NCBI RefSeq assembly: GCF_000364605.1
Contig: NZ_KB822580.1
Location: forward strand, 66,823 to 130,822
Origin: Nocardioides sp. Iso805N
Lineage (GTDB): Bacteria > Actinomycetota > Actinomycetes > Propionibacteriales > Nocardioidaceae
DNA length: 64,000 nt
Direction: 5' to 3'
Below the pieces are notes generated by a model that made no database searches, was not told where the DNA came from, and saw nothing but the letters and a program-made list of their open reading frames with translations. Positions 16,653 through 25,506 of the stretch are shown here, piece by piece (the stretch's first letter is position 1; each line of letters opens with the position of its first letter). The translations under genes and the position numbers were made by a program.

Positions 16653-17885
16653 ATGGCGAGCTGGAAGGCTCGGTGTCGCGTGACGGCGGTCATTGAGGCT
16701 GCGTCTCGCCGGATGCGCGAGCCAGCCGCGCGGGCCTTCCAGGAGCTGTCGGCGCTCTACGAGGCCCGACTGCGACCTGTGCCGCGTGACATCGGCGGGC
16801 GCGCGACCCTGGCGGTCGTCGGTGCCGACGTACCAGTCGAGCTCGCCACCGCTTGCGGCTATGTACCGGTGCGGCTGGTCGGTGACCCCCGTCCAAGCGC
16901 CCAGGGAGACGATCCGGGCCAGGAGTACTGCGGTCCCGGAATTGATCCCGTCGCCGTGAGCATCCTGGGACGTGTCCTCGCGGGTGCGGCCGCCGAGTCC
17001 GCGGGACTGGTCGCCTGCGCTGACAACGAGGGAACGCTGCGCTTCTTCTTCTACCTGCGTGAGCTGCAGCGGTTGGAGCCACGCGTCGGCGTGCCCCCGC
17101 TGACGTTCTTCGACCTTCTGCACCTGCCGCAACGGACTGCTGCCGTCTACAGCCGCAGACGTTTCGATGCTCTGAGTCGAGATCTCGAGGCGTGGTCCGG
17201 CCGTCAGGTCACCGATGCCAATCTCCGCAGTGCTGCTCGCCAGCATGACCTGGTGCGCGACATGATCGCGCAGATCTGCGCCCGGCTGCGCAACGGCCCC
17301 CACGGGCCGCTCCTGACCGGCGCCCAAGCACTGGCGGTGATCGGTGCCAGCCAGGTTGCCTCGCTCGACACGTGGATTCCCCTCGCCGAACGTCTGCTGG
17401 CCGCGTCGGAGGGGATGGAGCCGCAGCCAGGTGTCCGCGTCTTCCTCACCGGCTGCAGCCACGACCACCCGGCTGCCTACGGACTGATCGAGTCGCTCGG
17501 AGCCGTCGTGGTCGGCGAGGACCACGACTGGGGATCACTGGCCGGGGGCCCACGCATCGGGGAGCCCGCCGACATACGCGATGCCTTGGTCCACCGAAGG
17601 GTGCACCGGGCGTCCGCCTCCGCAGGCCACAGCGCGGCGGCCCGTGCCGCGCAGACCATCTCGATGGCACGCGCGTGCCGAGCAGATCTCGTGATCGCGT
17701 GGAGTCGCATCTTCGATGAGGGGCCGGCATGGGATGTGCCGGCCCAGCGGGTGGCCGCCGACGCGACGGCGCTGCCCTTCCTCGCCGTACCGGCCCAGCC
17801 GTACGCGGCGGTTCCGGAGCCGACGCGGACTCTCGTCGAGGCTGCGATCCAGCGCATCGCCGAAGACAGGAAGGCTGCGCGGTGA
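16653..17885 (+). CDS. 2-hydroxyacyl-CoA dehydratase-family subunit (first of a pair)
   Basis: Related to the HgdA/FldB/HadB and benzoyl-CoA reductase subunits, which hold a [4Fe-4S] cluster and dehydrate 2-hydroxyacyl-CoA or reduce aromatic CoA esters by radical chemistry. The protein has 410 residues. Recognisable blocks are VPVELATACGYVPVRL near residue 61, EYCGPGIDP (Cys93), LVACADNEGTLRFF (Cys122), and RVFLTGCSHDHPAAYGLIESLG then VVVGEDHDWGS near 286. Where I would expect the third cluster cysteine (ED-x-C), the sequence has Asp. No activator ATPase gene lies in the window. The ATG at 16653 has a weak ribosome site and an in-frame GTG at 16680 is an alternative. The stop overlaps the next gene (GTGA). 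Confidence 0.8.
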   Translation: MASWKARCRVTAVIEAASRRMREPAARAFQELSALYEARLRPVPRDIGGRATLAVVGADVPVELATACGYVPVRLVGDPRPSAQGDDPGQEYCGPGIDPVAVSILGRVLAGAAAESAGLVACADNEGTLRFFFYLRELQRLEPRVGVPPLTFFDLLHLPQRTAAVYSRRRFDALSRDLEAWSGRQVTDANLRSAARQHDLVRDMIAQICARLRNGPHGPLLTGAQALAVIGASQVASLDTWIPLAERLLAASEGMEPQPGVRVFLTGCSHDHPAAYGLIESLGAVVVGEDHDWGSLAGGPRIGEPADIRDALVHRRVHRASASAGHSAAARAAQTISMARACRADLVIAWSRIFDEGPAWDVPAQRVAADATALPFLAVPAQPYAAVPEPTRTLVEAAIQRIAEDRKAAR

Positions 17886-19180
17886 CTGAAGCGTCCGGCC
17901 GGCGCAATCGGGTGAGCTTGCCCTCGGCGAGCGCCGCGACGGCGTACCAACGTGAATGGTTCGCCGACCTCAAGCGGCGTGCCCGAGCGGGTACACCGGT
18001 GGCACTGGTCAATGCCGATGCGCCGCAGGAGATCCTGCGCGCGATGGGGATCCCCTACGTCGTGAACCAGTGGTGGGCATCGCTCTGCGCGGCCAAGCAG
18101 AAGTCGGGCGACTACCTGCGACTGCTTGGTGAACGGGGGTACCCCACCGACCAGGAGCAGTACAACACGCTGGCGCTCGCCTCGACCTTCGATGAGGACA
18201 GCGCGCCCTGGGGTGGACTGCCGCCGATCTCCTTCGTGCTCGCCGAGACGACGGGCGACGCTCTCTACAAGATGTTCGAGGCGTGGGAGCGGGAGCGTGG
18301 CGCGACGTTCCTCCCCTTTGCCAGGACGGTGTCCACGGCGCAGGACCCGTACTGGTGGCGCACGGTTGAGGACGACTGGGAGTCGTTGATCGGGTCCGAG
18401 CGGATCGATCTGATGACCGATGAGCTGGCCGGCGTCATTCGGCATCTGGAAACGGTCACGGGCCACATCTTCGACGAGGAGAGATTCGTGGAGGTGATGG
18501 CGCTGGTGAACGAGCAGCAGTCCTACAACCGTCTGACCAGAGATCTGATCGCCACGACCACGCCGGCGCCGATCACGATCAGCGACAGCATCCCCAGCGT
18601 GATGATCCCGCAGTGGCATCGGGGTACGACGTGGGCTCGTGACGCAGCCAAGATGCTCTACGAGGAGGTCCTCGATCGTGTCGAGCGCGCGGAGGCGCCG
18701 TGCTACGACGAGCAGATCCGACTGATGTGGGTGGGCACCGGGCTTTGGTTCGACATGGGCTTCTACAGCTGGTTCGAGCAGAAGTATGGCGCCGTGTTCG
18801 TCTGGTCGATGTACTTGGCGATTGCGGCTGACGGCTACATCAGGAACGGTCCTGACCCACTGCGAACGCTCTCGGGGCGGTTCGCGGCCTTTCCCGACAT
18901 GATCAACGCTCCGCCGTGGGCGAGCGAGTGGTACGCGAAGGAAGCGGTGCACAACCGCATCGACGGTGCCGTCCACTTCGCCGGCTCGGACCGGCGGGGC
19001 AATTGGTTCGTCAACCGGGCCATCGAGGCCGCCGGCGTTCCGGTGCTGCAGATTGACGGAGACAGTGGTGACGCCCGCGGCTGGGACCCGACGTCCATGC
19101 AGCGGCAGGTGTCCGAGTTCATCGAGACGCGGGTCGCCGACGTCGCGCTAAGGCGACGCGAGAGGGAGGCGGGGCGATGA
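17882..19180 (+). CDS. 2-hydroxyacyl-CoA dehydratase-family subunit (second of a pair)
   Basis: Partner subunit of 432 residues, related to HgdB/FldC/HadC. Family-like blocks are VNADAPQEILRAMGIPYVVN near residue 43, SLCAAKQ (Cys69), the central TTTPAPITISDSIPSVMIPQ, and RIDGAVHFAGSDRRGNW then AGVPVLQIDGD near the C terminus. In well-studied members the last block carries a cysteine (S-C); here it is S-D. I see only Cys69 where the family normally has three ligands. The pair may bind an altered cluster or none. The GTG overlaps the previous stop. The stop overlaps the CoA-transferase start, so the three products are probably made together, like FldB-FldC-FldA. Confidence 0.8.
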   Translation: MTEASGRRNRVSLPSASAATAYQREWFADLKRRARAGTPVALVNADAPQEILRAMGIPYVVNQWWASLCAAKQKSGDYLRLLGERGYPTDQEQYNTLALASTFDEDSAPWGGLPPISFVLAETTGDALYKMFEAWERERGATFLPFARTVSTAQDPYWWRTVEDDWESLIGSERIDLMTDELAGVIRHLETVTGHIFDEERFVEVMALVNEQQSYNRLTRDLIATTTPAPITISDSIPSVMIPQWHRGTTWARDAAKMLYEEVLDRVERAEAPCYDEQIRLMWVGTGLWFDMGFYSWFEQKYGAVFVWSMYLAIAADGYIRNGPDPLRTLSGRFAAFPDMINAPPWASEWYAKEAVHNRIDGAVHFAGSDRRGNWFVNRAIEAAGVPVLQIDGDSGDARGWDPTSMQRQVSEFIETRVADVALRRREREAGR

Positions 19181-20433
19181 GCAGGCAACCTGCGGACGAT
19201 CACGCCCTCCCGCGCCCGCTGGAAGGCGTGACGGTGGTCGATCTGACCATCGCGCTGGCTGGCCCCTACGCGACGCTTCTTCTAGCGGGGCTGGGGGCGC
19301 GGGTGATCAAGGTCGAGAACCGTGCCGGCGGAGATCGGGTGCGCAACAACGCGCCGTACTTCGGGCGTGACGGTCTGTCCTTGAGGCGCACTCACGACGA
19401 CGACATGTCGATCGGTACGCTTGAGCGCAGCCGGGGCAAGGAGAGCGTCACGCTCGATCTCAAGCGGCCGGGCGCCGCTGAGGTCTTCGAGGACCTGGTC
19501 CGCAACGCCGACATCGTCGTGGAGAACTTCAGCCGCGGAACCGCCGACCGCCTGGGCGTCGGGTACGGCGCCGCCCGAGCAGTCAACCCAAGCATCGTCT
19601 ACTGCTCCGTCAGTGGTTTCGGAAGCAGGGGCCGGTCAAGCGGCGGCAAGGCCATGGACGCGATCATCCAAGCGCTCTCGGGGGCCATGATGACCTCCGG
19701 GGAGCCCGGTGACCCGCCTGTCCGGGTCGGTGTCCCGGTGGCTGACCTCTCCGCACCGCTCTACGCCGTGATCGGCATCCTGGGGGCGCTCAGGCAGGCA
19801 GAGCGCACCGGTGTCGGTCAGCACGTCGACATCTCGATGCTCGGCGCGCTGACCGCACTCGTGGCCAGTGAGCAGTCGCATCTCCTCGAGGCCTTCGGGC
19901 TTCCTGCTAGGAACGGCCGCTTCATGCCCAGGCTGGCCCCTTTCGGCGTCTTCGCGGCAGCCGACGGCTGGGTGGCGATCTGTGCGCCGGAGGACAAGTT
20001 CGCGCGAGGTCTCCTGACCGCCATGGGCGAGGAGGAGCTGGGTGAGCCGTATGCCACCCGGGACGGCCGGGTCAACAACGCCGACGCGCTCCACAGCGCG
20101 ATCGAGGCATGGACACGAGACCTGCCGGTCTCCGATGTCATCGCTCGTCTGGAGGCTGAGGGGGTGCCCTGCGCTCCGGTCCGCAAGCCGAGCGATGCGG
20201 TGCGTGATCCGCTCTCGCTCGAGCGAGGGGACACCGCAGCGCTGAGCCATCCGCTCTATGGGCCGGCGGACGAGCTGGTGGGCAGTGGAATGCCCGTGCA
20301 CATGTCGGCTTCTCCGACTGGCTACGCCGACTACGTGCCACGGTTGGGCGAGGACAACGAGCAGGTCTTCTGCGGCCTGGCCGGCTACTCGCACGAACGT
20401 CTGGAACAACTGATGCGTGAGGAGATCATCTGA
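19177..20433 (+). CDS. CaiB/BaiF family (class III) CoA-transferase
   Basis: Would move CoA from a donor thioester to the pathway acid. The protein has 418 residues. It begins LEGVTVVDLTIALAGPYATLLLAGLGARVIKVE, the family N terminus, and has DLVRNADIVVENFSRGTADRLG, YCSVSGFG and the catalytic Asp in KAMDAIIQALSGAM near residue 161. It follows the two dehydratase-like genes, the same gene content as the phenyllactate FldA-FldB-FldC system. The 3' end shares one base with the PaaX-family start. Substrate unknown. Confidence 0.92.
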   Translation: MSRQPADDHALPRPLEGVTVVDLTIALAGPYATLLLAGLGARVIKVENRAGGDRVRNNAPYFGRDGLSLRRTHDDDMSIGTLERSRGKESVTLDLKRPGAAEVFEDLVRNADIVVENFSRGTADRLGVGYGAARAVNPSIVYCSVSGFGSRGRSSGGKAMDAIIQALSGAMMTSGEPGDPPVRVGVPVADLSAPLYAVIGILGALRQAERTGVGQHVDISMLGALTALVASEQSHLLEAFGLPARNGRFMPRLAPFGVFAAADGWVAICAPEDKFARGLLTAMGEEELGEPYATRDGRVNNADALHSAIEAWTRDLPVSDVIARLEAEGVPCAPVRKPSDAVRDPLSLERGDTAALSHPLYGPADELVGSGMPVHMSASPTGYADYVPRLGEDNEQVFCGLAGYSHERLEQLMREEII

Positions 20434-21440
20434 TGACGCGAGCGCTGCGAGACCGGCCGGCCCCGGGGGTGGATCCGGTCGGCTCACCCGACCTGCCGCG
20501 ACTGCGGGCAGGTGCTTCGTCTCAGCATCTGCTGACCACGTTGCTGGGCGACTATTGGTCCCCTCGCGACGACCTCTTGCCCTCGGCGGCGCTCGTCGCG
20601 CTGCTCGGCGAGTTCGACGTCGGTCCGACCGCTGCCCGCGCGGCGTTGAACAGACTGGCGCGTCGCGGCGTACTCGTCTCGACCCGACTCGGACGGAACT
20701 CCTTCTACGGGTTCGCGCCCGGTGCATCGGACATGCTGCTGGCTGGCGCACACCGGTTCGTCTCCTTCGGCATGGGCACCCAGGGCTGGGACGGACGATG
20801 GACGATCGCGCTCTTCTCGCTCAACGAGAGCGGAAGGGACCAGCGCTACTCGCTCCACTCGCGGTTGCGCTGGCTCGGCTTCGCACCGCTCTACGACGGC
20901 ACGTGGGTCTCGCCTCGATCGGTCGCCGACGAGGTGCTCGAGCGCTTCCAGGAACTCGGAGTCGGCGACGTCACCGTCTTCCGAGCCGACGAGATGCCCG
21001 ACTCCTCGCGTCGTCCCATCAGCGCCTGGGACCTGGACGAGACGGCGCGCACCTACACCGACTTCGTTGCCACCTACCGTCCGCTCCGCGATGCGGTCCG
21101 TCGCGGGTCTGTCGGTGCCAACCAAGCCTTGCTGGACCGGACCCGGATCATGGACACCTGGCGGAGCTTTCCCGGGATCGATCCCGACCTGCCGGCCAAC
21201 CTGTTGCCGGCCGGTTGGCCGAGGCGCAGGGCCCACGAGATCTTCGTCGAGGTCTACGACGCGCTCGGTCCGCTGGCCGCGCTGCGCGTTCGTCAGATCG
21301 TCGGACGGCACTCGGACGATGCCTCGGCGATGGTCGAGTGGCACACCGCAGATGAGCTCCTCGCTCTGGGCCGAGGGGCCATCGAACGTCGTGAGCCTGG
21401 TTCGACTCCGCACGCCGCTGAACGGGGGGAGGACCGATGA
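20433..21440 (+). CDS. PaaX-family transcriptional regulator
   Basis: 335 residues. A winged-helix N terminus is visible (LPSAALVALLGEFDVGPTAARAALNRLARRGVL, residues about 50-82), followed by the PaaX central and C-terminal domains (WDGRWTIALFSLNE near 119). PaaX-type proteins usually repress aromatic or aryl-CoA catabolic genes and are released by a CoA thioester. Its position in the operon suggests control of both divergent operons through the repeats at 16497-16576, with an acyl-CoA intermediate as inducer. It overlaps both neighbouring genes by 1-4 bases. Confidence 0.88.
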   Translation: MTRALRDRPAPGVDPVGSPDLPRLRAGASSQHLLTTLLGDYWSPRDDLLPSAALVALLGEFDVGPTAARAALNRLARRGVLVSTRLGRNSFYGFAPGASDMLLAGAHRFVSFGMGTQGWDGRWTIALFSLNESGRDQRYSLHSRLRWLGFAPLYDGTWVSPRSVADEVLERFQELGVGDVTVFRADEMPDSSRRPISAWDLDETARTYTDFVATYRPLRDAVRRGSVGANQALLDRTRIMDTWRSFPGIDPDLPANLLPAGWPRRRAHEIFVEVYDALGPLAALRVRQIVGRHSDDASAMVEWHTADELLALGRGAIERREPGSTPHAAERGEDR

Positions 21441-22633
21441 CGTCCGTACCCTCGCGCGAGCTACCTGACGACTTCGATCCCTCGGCCAGCGACGATCCGG
21501 TGCAGGTGCACGCTCTGTACCGCGACCTACGCGCCAGCTGCCCGGTCGCGCACAGTCAGGCCTACGGCGGCTTCTGGGCGCTGACGCGCTACGCGCAGAT
21601 TCGTGAGGCTGCGCTGGACGACGCACGCTTCATCTCCTCGGTCACGGCGGTCGTACCGAGTGACCCGCGGGGCCTGCGGCGGCCACCCCTCAACCTCGAC
21701 GCTCCGGCGCACACCCCATACCGTCGAGCCCTCGACAGAACCCTCCACCGAGGCCGGCTCGAAAGGCTTGAGCCGATCCTGCGTGAGCACGCCGTCAACG
21801 AGCTGCGTCCCATGATCGAGCGTGGCCACGGTGACATCGCACAGGAATTCGGAGCGCGCTTCCCCGCGTGGGTGACCACCACCTGGCTCAATCTCTCACC
21901 GGAGGTGGCTCCGGACCTCGCCCGGACCGCGGCCGACTGGGTCAGGGCGTGGCGCTCCCAGGACCGCGCGGTCGTCAACGCCAACAGCGAGCGGATGTAC
22001 CAGATCGCCCGCGACCTGGTCGCCGATCGAAAGCTCAGCCCTCGGCCTCCCGAGGAGGACCCGGCCAGCTCCCTCCTGGCCGAGCGGGTCGACGGTGACC
22101 CTCTCGACTCCGAGCAGATCGTCGGCGCGCTGCGCCAGTCGTTGGTCGTCGGCATGGTGGCGCCCCCGATCATCATCGGCTCGATCGCGGTGCACCTGGC
22201 CGACGATCGGCAGCTGCAACAGGAGCTACGCTCCGAGCCCGACAAGATTCCGGCCGCGATCGAGGAGTTTCTGCGTCTTTACGCTCCGTACCGAGGCTTC
22301 GCTCGCACGGTCTCGGAGACGACGACGATCCTGGGCCGCACGATCCTCCCCGGTGAGCCGATCACGTTGACCTACGCCTCAGCGAACCGTGACAGCGATA
22401 TCTTCGCGGATCCGGACGCTTTCATCATCGACCGGCCGAACGTCGCAGCCCACCTCGCCTTCGGGCGTGGCCGTCACCGCTGCCCGGGAGCGCCGATGGC
22501 TCGGATGATGCTGCGGATCGCTGTCGAGGAACTGCTGCACATGACATCGGGCTTCACAGCGGATCGTCGTACCCGGGAGGGCGCCCGCATGCCCGAGCTC
22601 GGCGTGATGTCCGCGCAGCTCCGCTTCACATGA
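21437..22633 (+). CDS. Cytochrome P450 lacking the I-helix acid-alcohol pair (paralog 2)
   Basis: 398 residues, closely related to the P450 at 10698-11927. Shared stretches include YGGFWAL, EEFLRLY-x-PYRG, ASANRD and FGRG-x-H-x-CPGAP. Heme ligand Cys349 and ExxR (E277-R280) are present. The I-helix reads VVGMVAPPIIIG (GMVAP at 239-243), again without the acid and threonine that normally protonate bound oxygen. The ATG overlaps the regulator stop, and it is the last gene of the rightward operon. Two related P450s at the distal ends of divergent operons suggest successive steps or a heteromeric function. Confidence 0.92.
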   Translation: MTSVPSRELPDDFDPSASDDPVQVHALYRDLRASCPVAHSQAYGGFWALTRYAQIREAALDDARFISSVTAVVPSDPRGLRRPPLNLDAPAHTPYRRALDRTLHRGRLERLEPILREHAVNELRPMIERGHGDIAQEFGARFPAWVTTTWLNLSPEVAPDLARTAADWVRAWRSQDRAVVNANSERMYQIARDLVADRKLSPRPPEEDPASSLLAERVDGDPLDSEQIVGALRQSLVVGMVAPPIIIGSIAVHLADDRQLQQELRSEPDKIPAAIEEFLRLYAPYRGFARTVSETTTILGRTILPGEPITLTYASANRDSDIFADPDAFIIDRPNVAAHLAFGRGRHRCPGAPMARMMLRIAVEELLHMTSGFTADRRTREGARMPELGVMSAQLRFT

Positions 22634-22664
22634 GATCGGCGCGTCGTTCTGGCCTGTCGGCTAT

Positions 22665-22710
22665 CAGACATGGGTGAAGGGGCACACATGTGCCCCTCCA
22701 CCCATGTCTG
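22665..22710. repeat. Palindrome C between converging P450 and cobU
   Basis: A 46-bp almost perfect palindrome. Outer 12-bp arms (22665-22676 and 22699-22710, CAGACATGGGTG and complement) flank inner 9-bp arms (AGGGGCACA and complement) around a CA centre, with one A-C mismatch between. It lies in a 157-bp gap between converging genes and could act as a two-way terminator, but no T-run follows. Its build resembles palindrome A. Confidence 0.88.
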
Positions 22711-22790
22711 TGCCGGTCCGCACCGCCCGACGGTGGGCGGCGGACGGCCGCCCGACCGGGCTCCACACCCATCAGGATCGGGCCTGAGCT

Positions 22791-23315
22791 CTAGAGCTTC
22801 AGCACCCGCCCCGCGATGACCAGGTGCACCTCGTCGCAGGCCGCTGCGAGCTCCTGGTTGACCGTGCCGAGCAGGTCGCGGAAGAGCCGCCCCGACCGAT
22901 GGGCGGGTACGACGCCGAGCCCCACCTCGTTGGTCACCAGCACGGTGTCGGCGCTCCGGCGAGCGAGTGCGGCGGTGGCCTCGGCGACCAGCTCACGGAC
23001 CACGGCGGTGACCTGCGCGGACGGGGCGTCCCACAGCTCGCGCTCGTCGATGACGGCCGTCAGCCAGGTGCCGAGACAGTCCACGATCACCGCACCGTCG
23101 CAGGCCAGGGCCAGGGCCGCGGCGAGGTCGTGGGTCTCCACCGTCGTCCACGACGCCGGTCGGGTGGCCTGGTGGGCGGCGATCCGGTCGGCCCAGTCCG
23201 CGTCGTCCGCCGCCGGCCCCGGCGCGACGTAGGTCACCGCTCCGGCCCCGACCAGCAGTGCCTCCGCATGCCGCGACTTCCCCGATCGCACGCCGCCGGT
23301 GACCAGGACCTTCAC
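22791..23315 (-). CDS. cobU: Adenosylcobinamide kinase / adenosylcobinamide-phosphate guanylyltransferase
   Basis: Phosphorylates adenosylcobinamide and then transfers GMP to it, giving the CobS substrate. The protein has 174 residues, normal size. P-loop [13 protein letters not shown] starts near residue 6, and [25 protein letters not shown] carries conserved guanylylation-region residues. The GTG start overlaps the cobK stop (GTGA). It is the last gene of the reverse cobalamin operon. Confidence 0.96.
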   Translation of the reverse strand: MKVLVTGGVRSGKSRHAEALLVGAGAVTYVAPGPAADDADWADRIAAHQATRPASWTTVETHDLAAALALACDGAVIVDCLGTWLTAVIDERELWDAPSAQVTAVVRELVAEATAALARRSADTVLVTNEVGLGVVPAHRSGRLFRDLLGTVNQELAAACDEVHLVIAGRVLKL

Positions 23316-24076
23316 GCCAGCCCCCGCGCCCAGGCGAAGGCCGCGCCGACGTCGTCGACGGTCGCCACACCGGCCGCATCGACCGGCCGCCGCACCACGA
23401 CCACCGGCACGCCGAGCAGCCCCGCGGCCGTCATCTTGGCCCAGGTGTAGCTGCCACCGGAGTCCTTGGTGACGAGCACGTCGATCCGGTGCGCCCGCAT
23501 CAGCTCCAGCTCGCCCTCGAGCGGATAGGGGCCGCGGCTGCTGATCAGCGTCCAGGTCAGCGGCAGCGCGATCGACGGCTCGTCGACGACCCGCGCCACC
23601 GCCCTGACGCCGCCCAGTGCCGGCACGAAGCGTGCCAGCTCCTGGCGGCCCACCGTCAGGAACGGACGCGCGCCCAGGGTCGCCGCCGTCGCCGCCGCCT
23701 CGTCGTGGTCCTTCACGTAGTGCCAGGACGGGTCGGGCTCCCAGCCGGGGCGCTCCAACCGCAGCAGCGGCTTCCCGGTCGCGGCGCACGCCGCCACGGC
23801 GTTGGCCGACATTCCGCGCGCGAACGGGTGGGTCGCGTCCACCACGGCGTCGAAGCCGTCCAGCGCCGCCACCAGACCGGGGACGCCGCCGAAGCCGCCG
23901 ATCCGCACCGGCCCGACCGGCAGTCGCGGCCGCGCGACCCGGCCGGCCAGGGAGGAGGTCACGTCGACACCGGCCTCGACCAGCTGGGCGGCCAGGGCGC
24001 GCGCCTCCGCCGTACCGCCCAGGAGCAGGACTCTGCGAGACGCCCCGTCCCTCGGCTCCTCAGGGACCGTCCTCAC
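23312..24076 (-). CDS. cobK: Precorrin-6A reductase
   Basis: NADPH-dependent reduction of precorrin-6A to 6B, a ring-modification step. The protein has 254 residues. Motifs are [14 protein letters not shown] near residue 16, [16 protein letters not shown] near 79, [10 protein letters not shown], and [19 protein letters not shown] near the C terminus. It starts with a GTG overlapping the cobQ stop. Confidence 0.95.
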   Translation of the reverse strand: MRTVPEEPRDGASRRVLLLGGTAEARALAAQLVEAGVDVTSSLAGRVARPRLPVGPVRIGGFGGVPGLVAALDGFDAVVDATHPFARGMSANAVAACAATGKPLLRLERPGWEPDPSWHYVKDHDEAAATAATLGARPFLTVGRQELARFVPALGGVRAVARVVDEPSIALPLTWTLISSRGPYPLEGELELMRAHRIDVLVTKDSGGSYTWAKMTAAGLLGVPVVVVRRPVDAAGVATVDDVGAAFAWARGLA

Positions 24077-25506
24077 GCGACACCGCCGGGTGGGAGGACG
24101 GGCAGGCCAGAGGGCGCTCCCCGAAGAGCGAGCGAGAGCAGGCCGTCGGCGTCGAGGTGGTGCTCGACCAGGTCCCCGAGAAGGTCGAGCCGAGCCTCAC
24201 GCGCCGCCGGGAACGACGCCCGCGACTCCAGGCCGAGGGCCTCGCGAAGGTAGTGGCCCCGATAGGCGTCGTCCTCGAGCCGGCCGTGCACCATCGTGCC
24301 GCTGACCGGCCCGGACGCGGCCTCCCCGCTGATCCGGCCGTGATGGATCTCGTAGCCTGCGGGCTCGTGCAGCCGCAGCGTCTTCTCGGCGTCGAAGACG
24401 GTGGCGACCTCGAGCAGCCCCAGTCCCTGGACGGTTGCGCCGAGGGCGCCCTCGATCCCGTCGGGGTCGCTGATGGTGCCGCCGAGCATCTGGCAGCCGC
24501 CGCAGATCCCGAGGACCGGCCGACCGGCCTCGGCGTGCGCGATCACGGCCCGGTCCAGGCCGCGCGAGCGCAGCCAGGCCAGATCGCTGATGGTGGCGCG
24601 GGTGCCCGGCAGCACGATCAGGTCGGCGTCGGCCAGGTCGCGCGGCGAGGAGACGAAGACGACGTCGAGGTCCGGCTCCAGCCCGAGCGCGTCCAGATCG
24701 GTGAAGTTGCTGATCCGCGGCAACCGGATCACCGCGACTCGGCGGGTACCGCTCCCGGAGCGTCGACCGTCCAGGTCGAGGGCGTCCTCGGAGTCGAGCC
24801 ACAGCGACGGATCCCAGGGAAGTACGCCGAAGGTGGGCCGTCCGGTCGCTCGCTGCAGCATCTCCAGCCCGGGCGAGAGGAGCCCCAGGTCGCCACGGAA
24901 CTTGTTCATCACGAACCCTGCCACCAGTGCCTGGTCCTCGGGCGAGAGCAGGGCGACCGTGCCGAGCAGAGCCGCGAAGACCCCGCCGCGGTCGATGTCG
25001 CCGACCACGATGGTCGGCAGGTCGGCGTGCCGGGCGAGACCCATGTTCACGTAGTCGCCGGCACGCAGGTTGATCTCCGCCGGGCTGCCGGCACCCTCGG
25101 CGACGATCACGTCGTAGCGCCCGGCCAGGTCGTCGAACGCCTCGTGGGCGGCGGTCGCCAGGTGTCGTCGGCCGTCCTCCCAGTCGGCGGAGGACACGGC
25201 GCCGGCGGGCTGACCCATCAGCACCACGTGGCTGCGTCGGTCGCTGCCCGGCTTGAGCAGGACCGGATTCATTGCCACCTCCGGCGTCGCTCGCGCCGCC
25301 AGCGCCTGCACCCACTGCGCCCGCCCGATCTCGGCGAACCCGTCGCCCTGCGCCACCACCATGGAGTTGTTCGACATGTTCTGCGCCTTGTACGGCGCTA
25401 CCAGCACGCCGCGGCGGGCGAACGCGCGACACAGGCCGGTGGTGAGGACCGACTTCCCGGCATCCGAGGTGGTGCCCGCGACGAGAAGACCGCGCGGCCG
25501 GCTCAC
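24073..25506 (-). CDS. cobQ: Cobyric acid synthase
   Basis: Glutamine- and ATP-dependent amidation of four corrin side chains (b, d, e, g). The protein has 477 residues. The N-terminal dethiobiotin-synthetase-like domain has [17 protein letters not shown] near residue 11, [10 protein letters not shown] and [14 protein letters not shown]. The C-terminal amidotransferase domain has Cys in [12 protein letters not shown]. The GTG at 25506 overlaps the stop of the RNA ligase-like gene. The frame is open further upstream to 25923, but that part lacks resemblance and overlaps the neighbour. Confidence 0.96.
   Translation of the reverse strand: MSRPRGLLVAGTTSDAGKSVLTTGLCRAFARRGVLVAPYKAQNMSNNSMVVAQGDGFAEIGRAQWVQALAARATPEVAMNPVLLKPGSDRRSHVVLMGQPAGAVSSADWEDGRRHLATAAHEAFDDLAGRYDVIVAEGAGSPAEINLRAGDYVNMGLARHADLPTIVVGDIDRGGVFAALLGTVALLSPEDQALVAGFVMNKFRGDLGLLSPGLEMLQRATGRPTFGVLPWDPSLWLDSEDALDLDGRRSGSGTRRVAVIRLPRISNFTDLDALGLEPDLDVVFVSSPRDLADADLIVLPGTRATISDLAWLRSRGLDRAVIAHAEAGRPVLGICGGCQMLGGTISDPDGIEGALGATVQGLGLLEVATVFDAEKTLRLHEPAGYEIHHGRISGEAASGPVSGTMVHGRLEDDAYRGHYLREALGLESRASFPAAREARLDLLGDLVEHHLDADGLLSLALRGAPSGLPVLPPGGVA

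Noticed and set aside
22665..22710. Palindrome C as a simple intrinsic terminator
   Set aside because: No T-run on either side. Position between converging genes still allows some terminator function, so it is recorded as a repeat.
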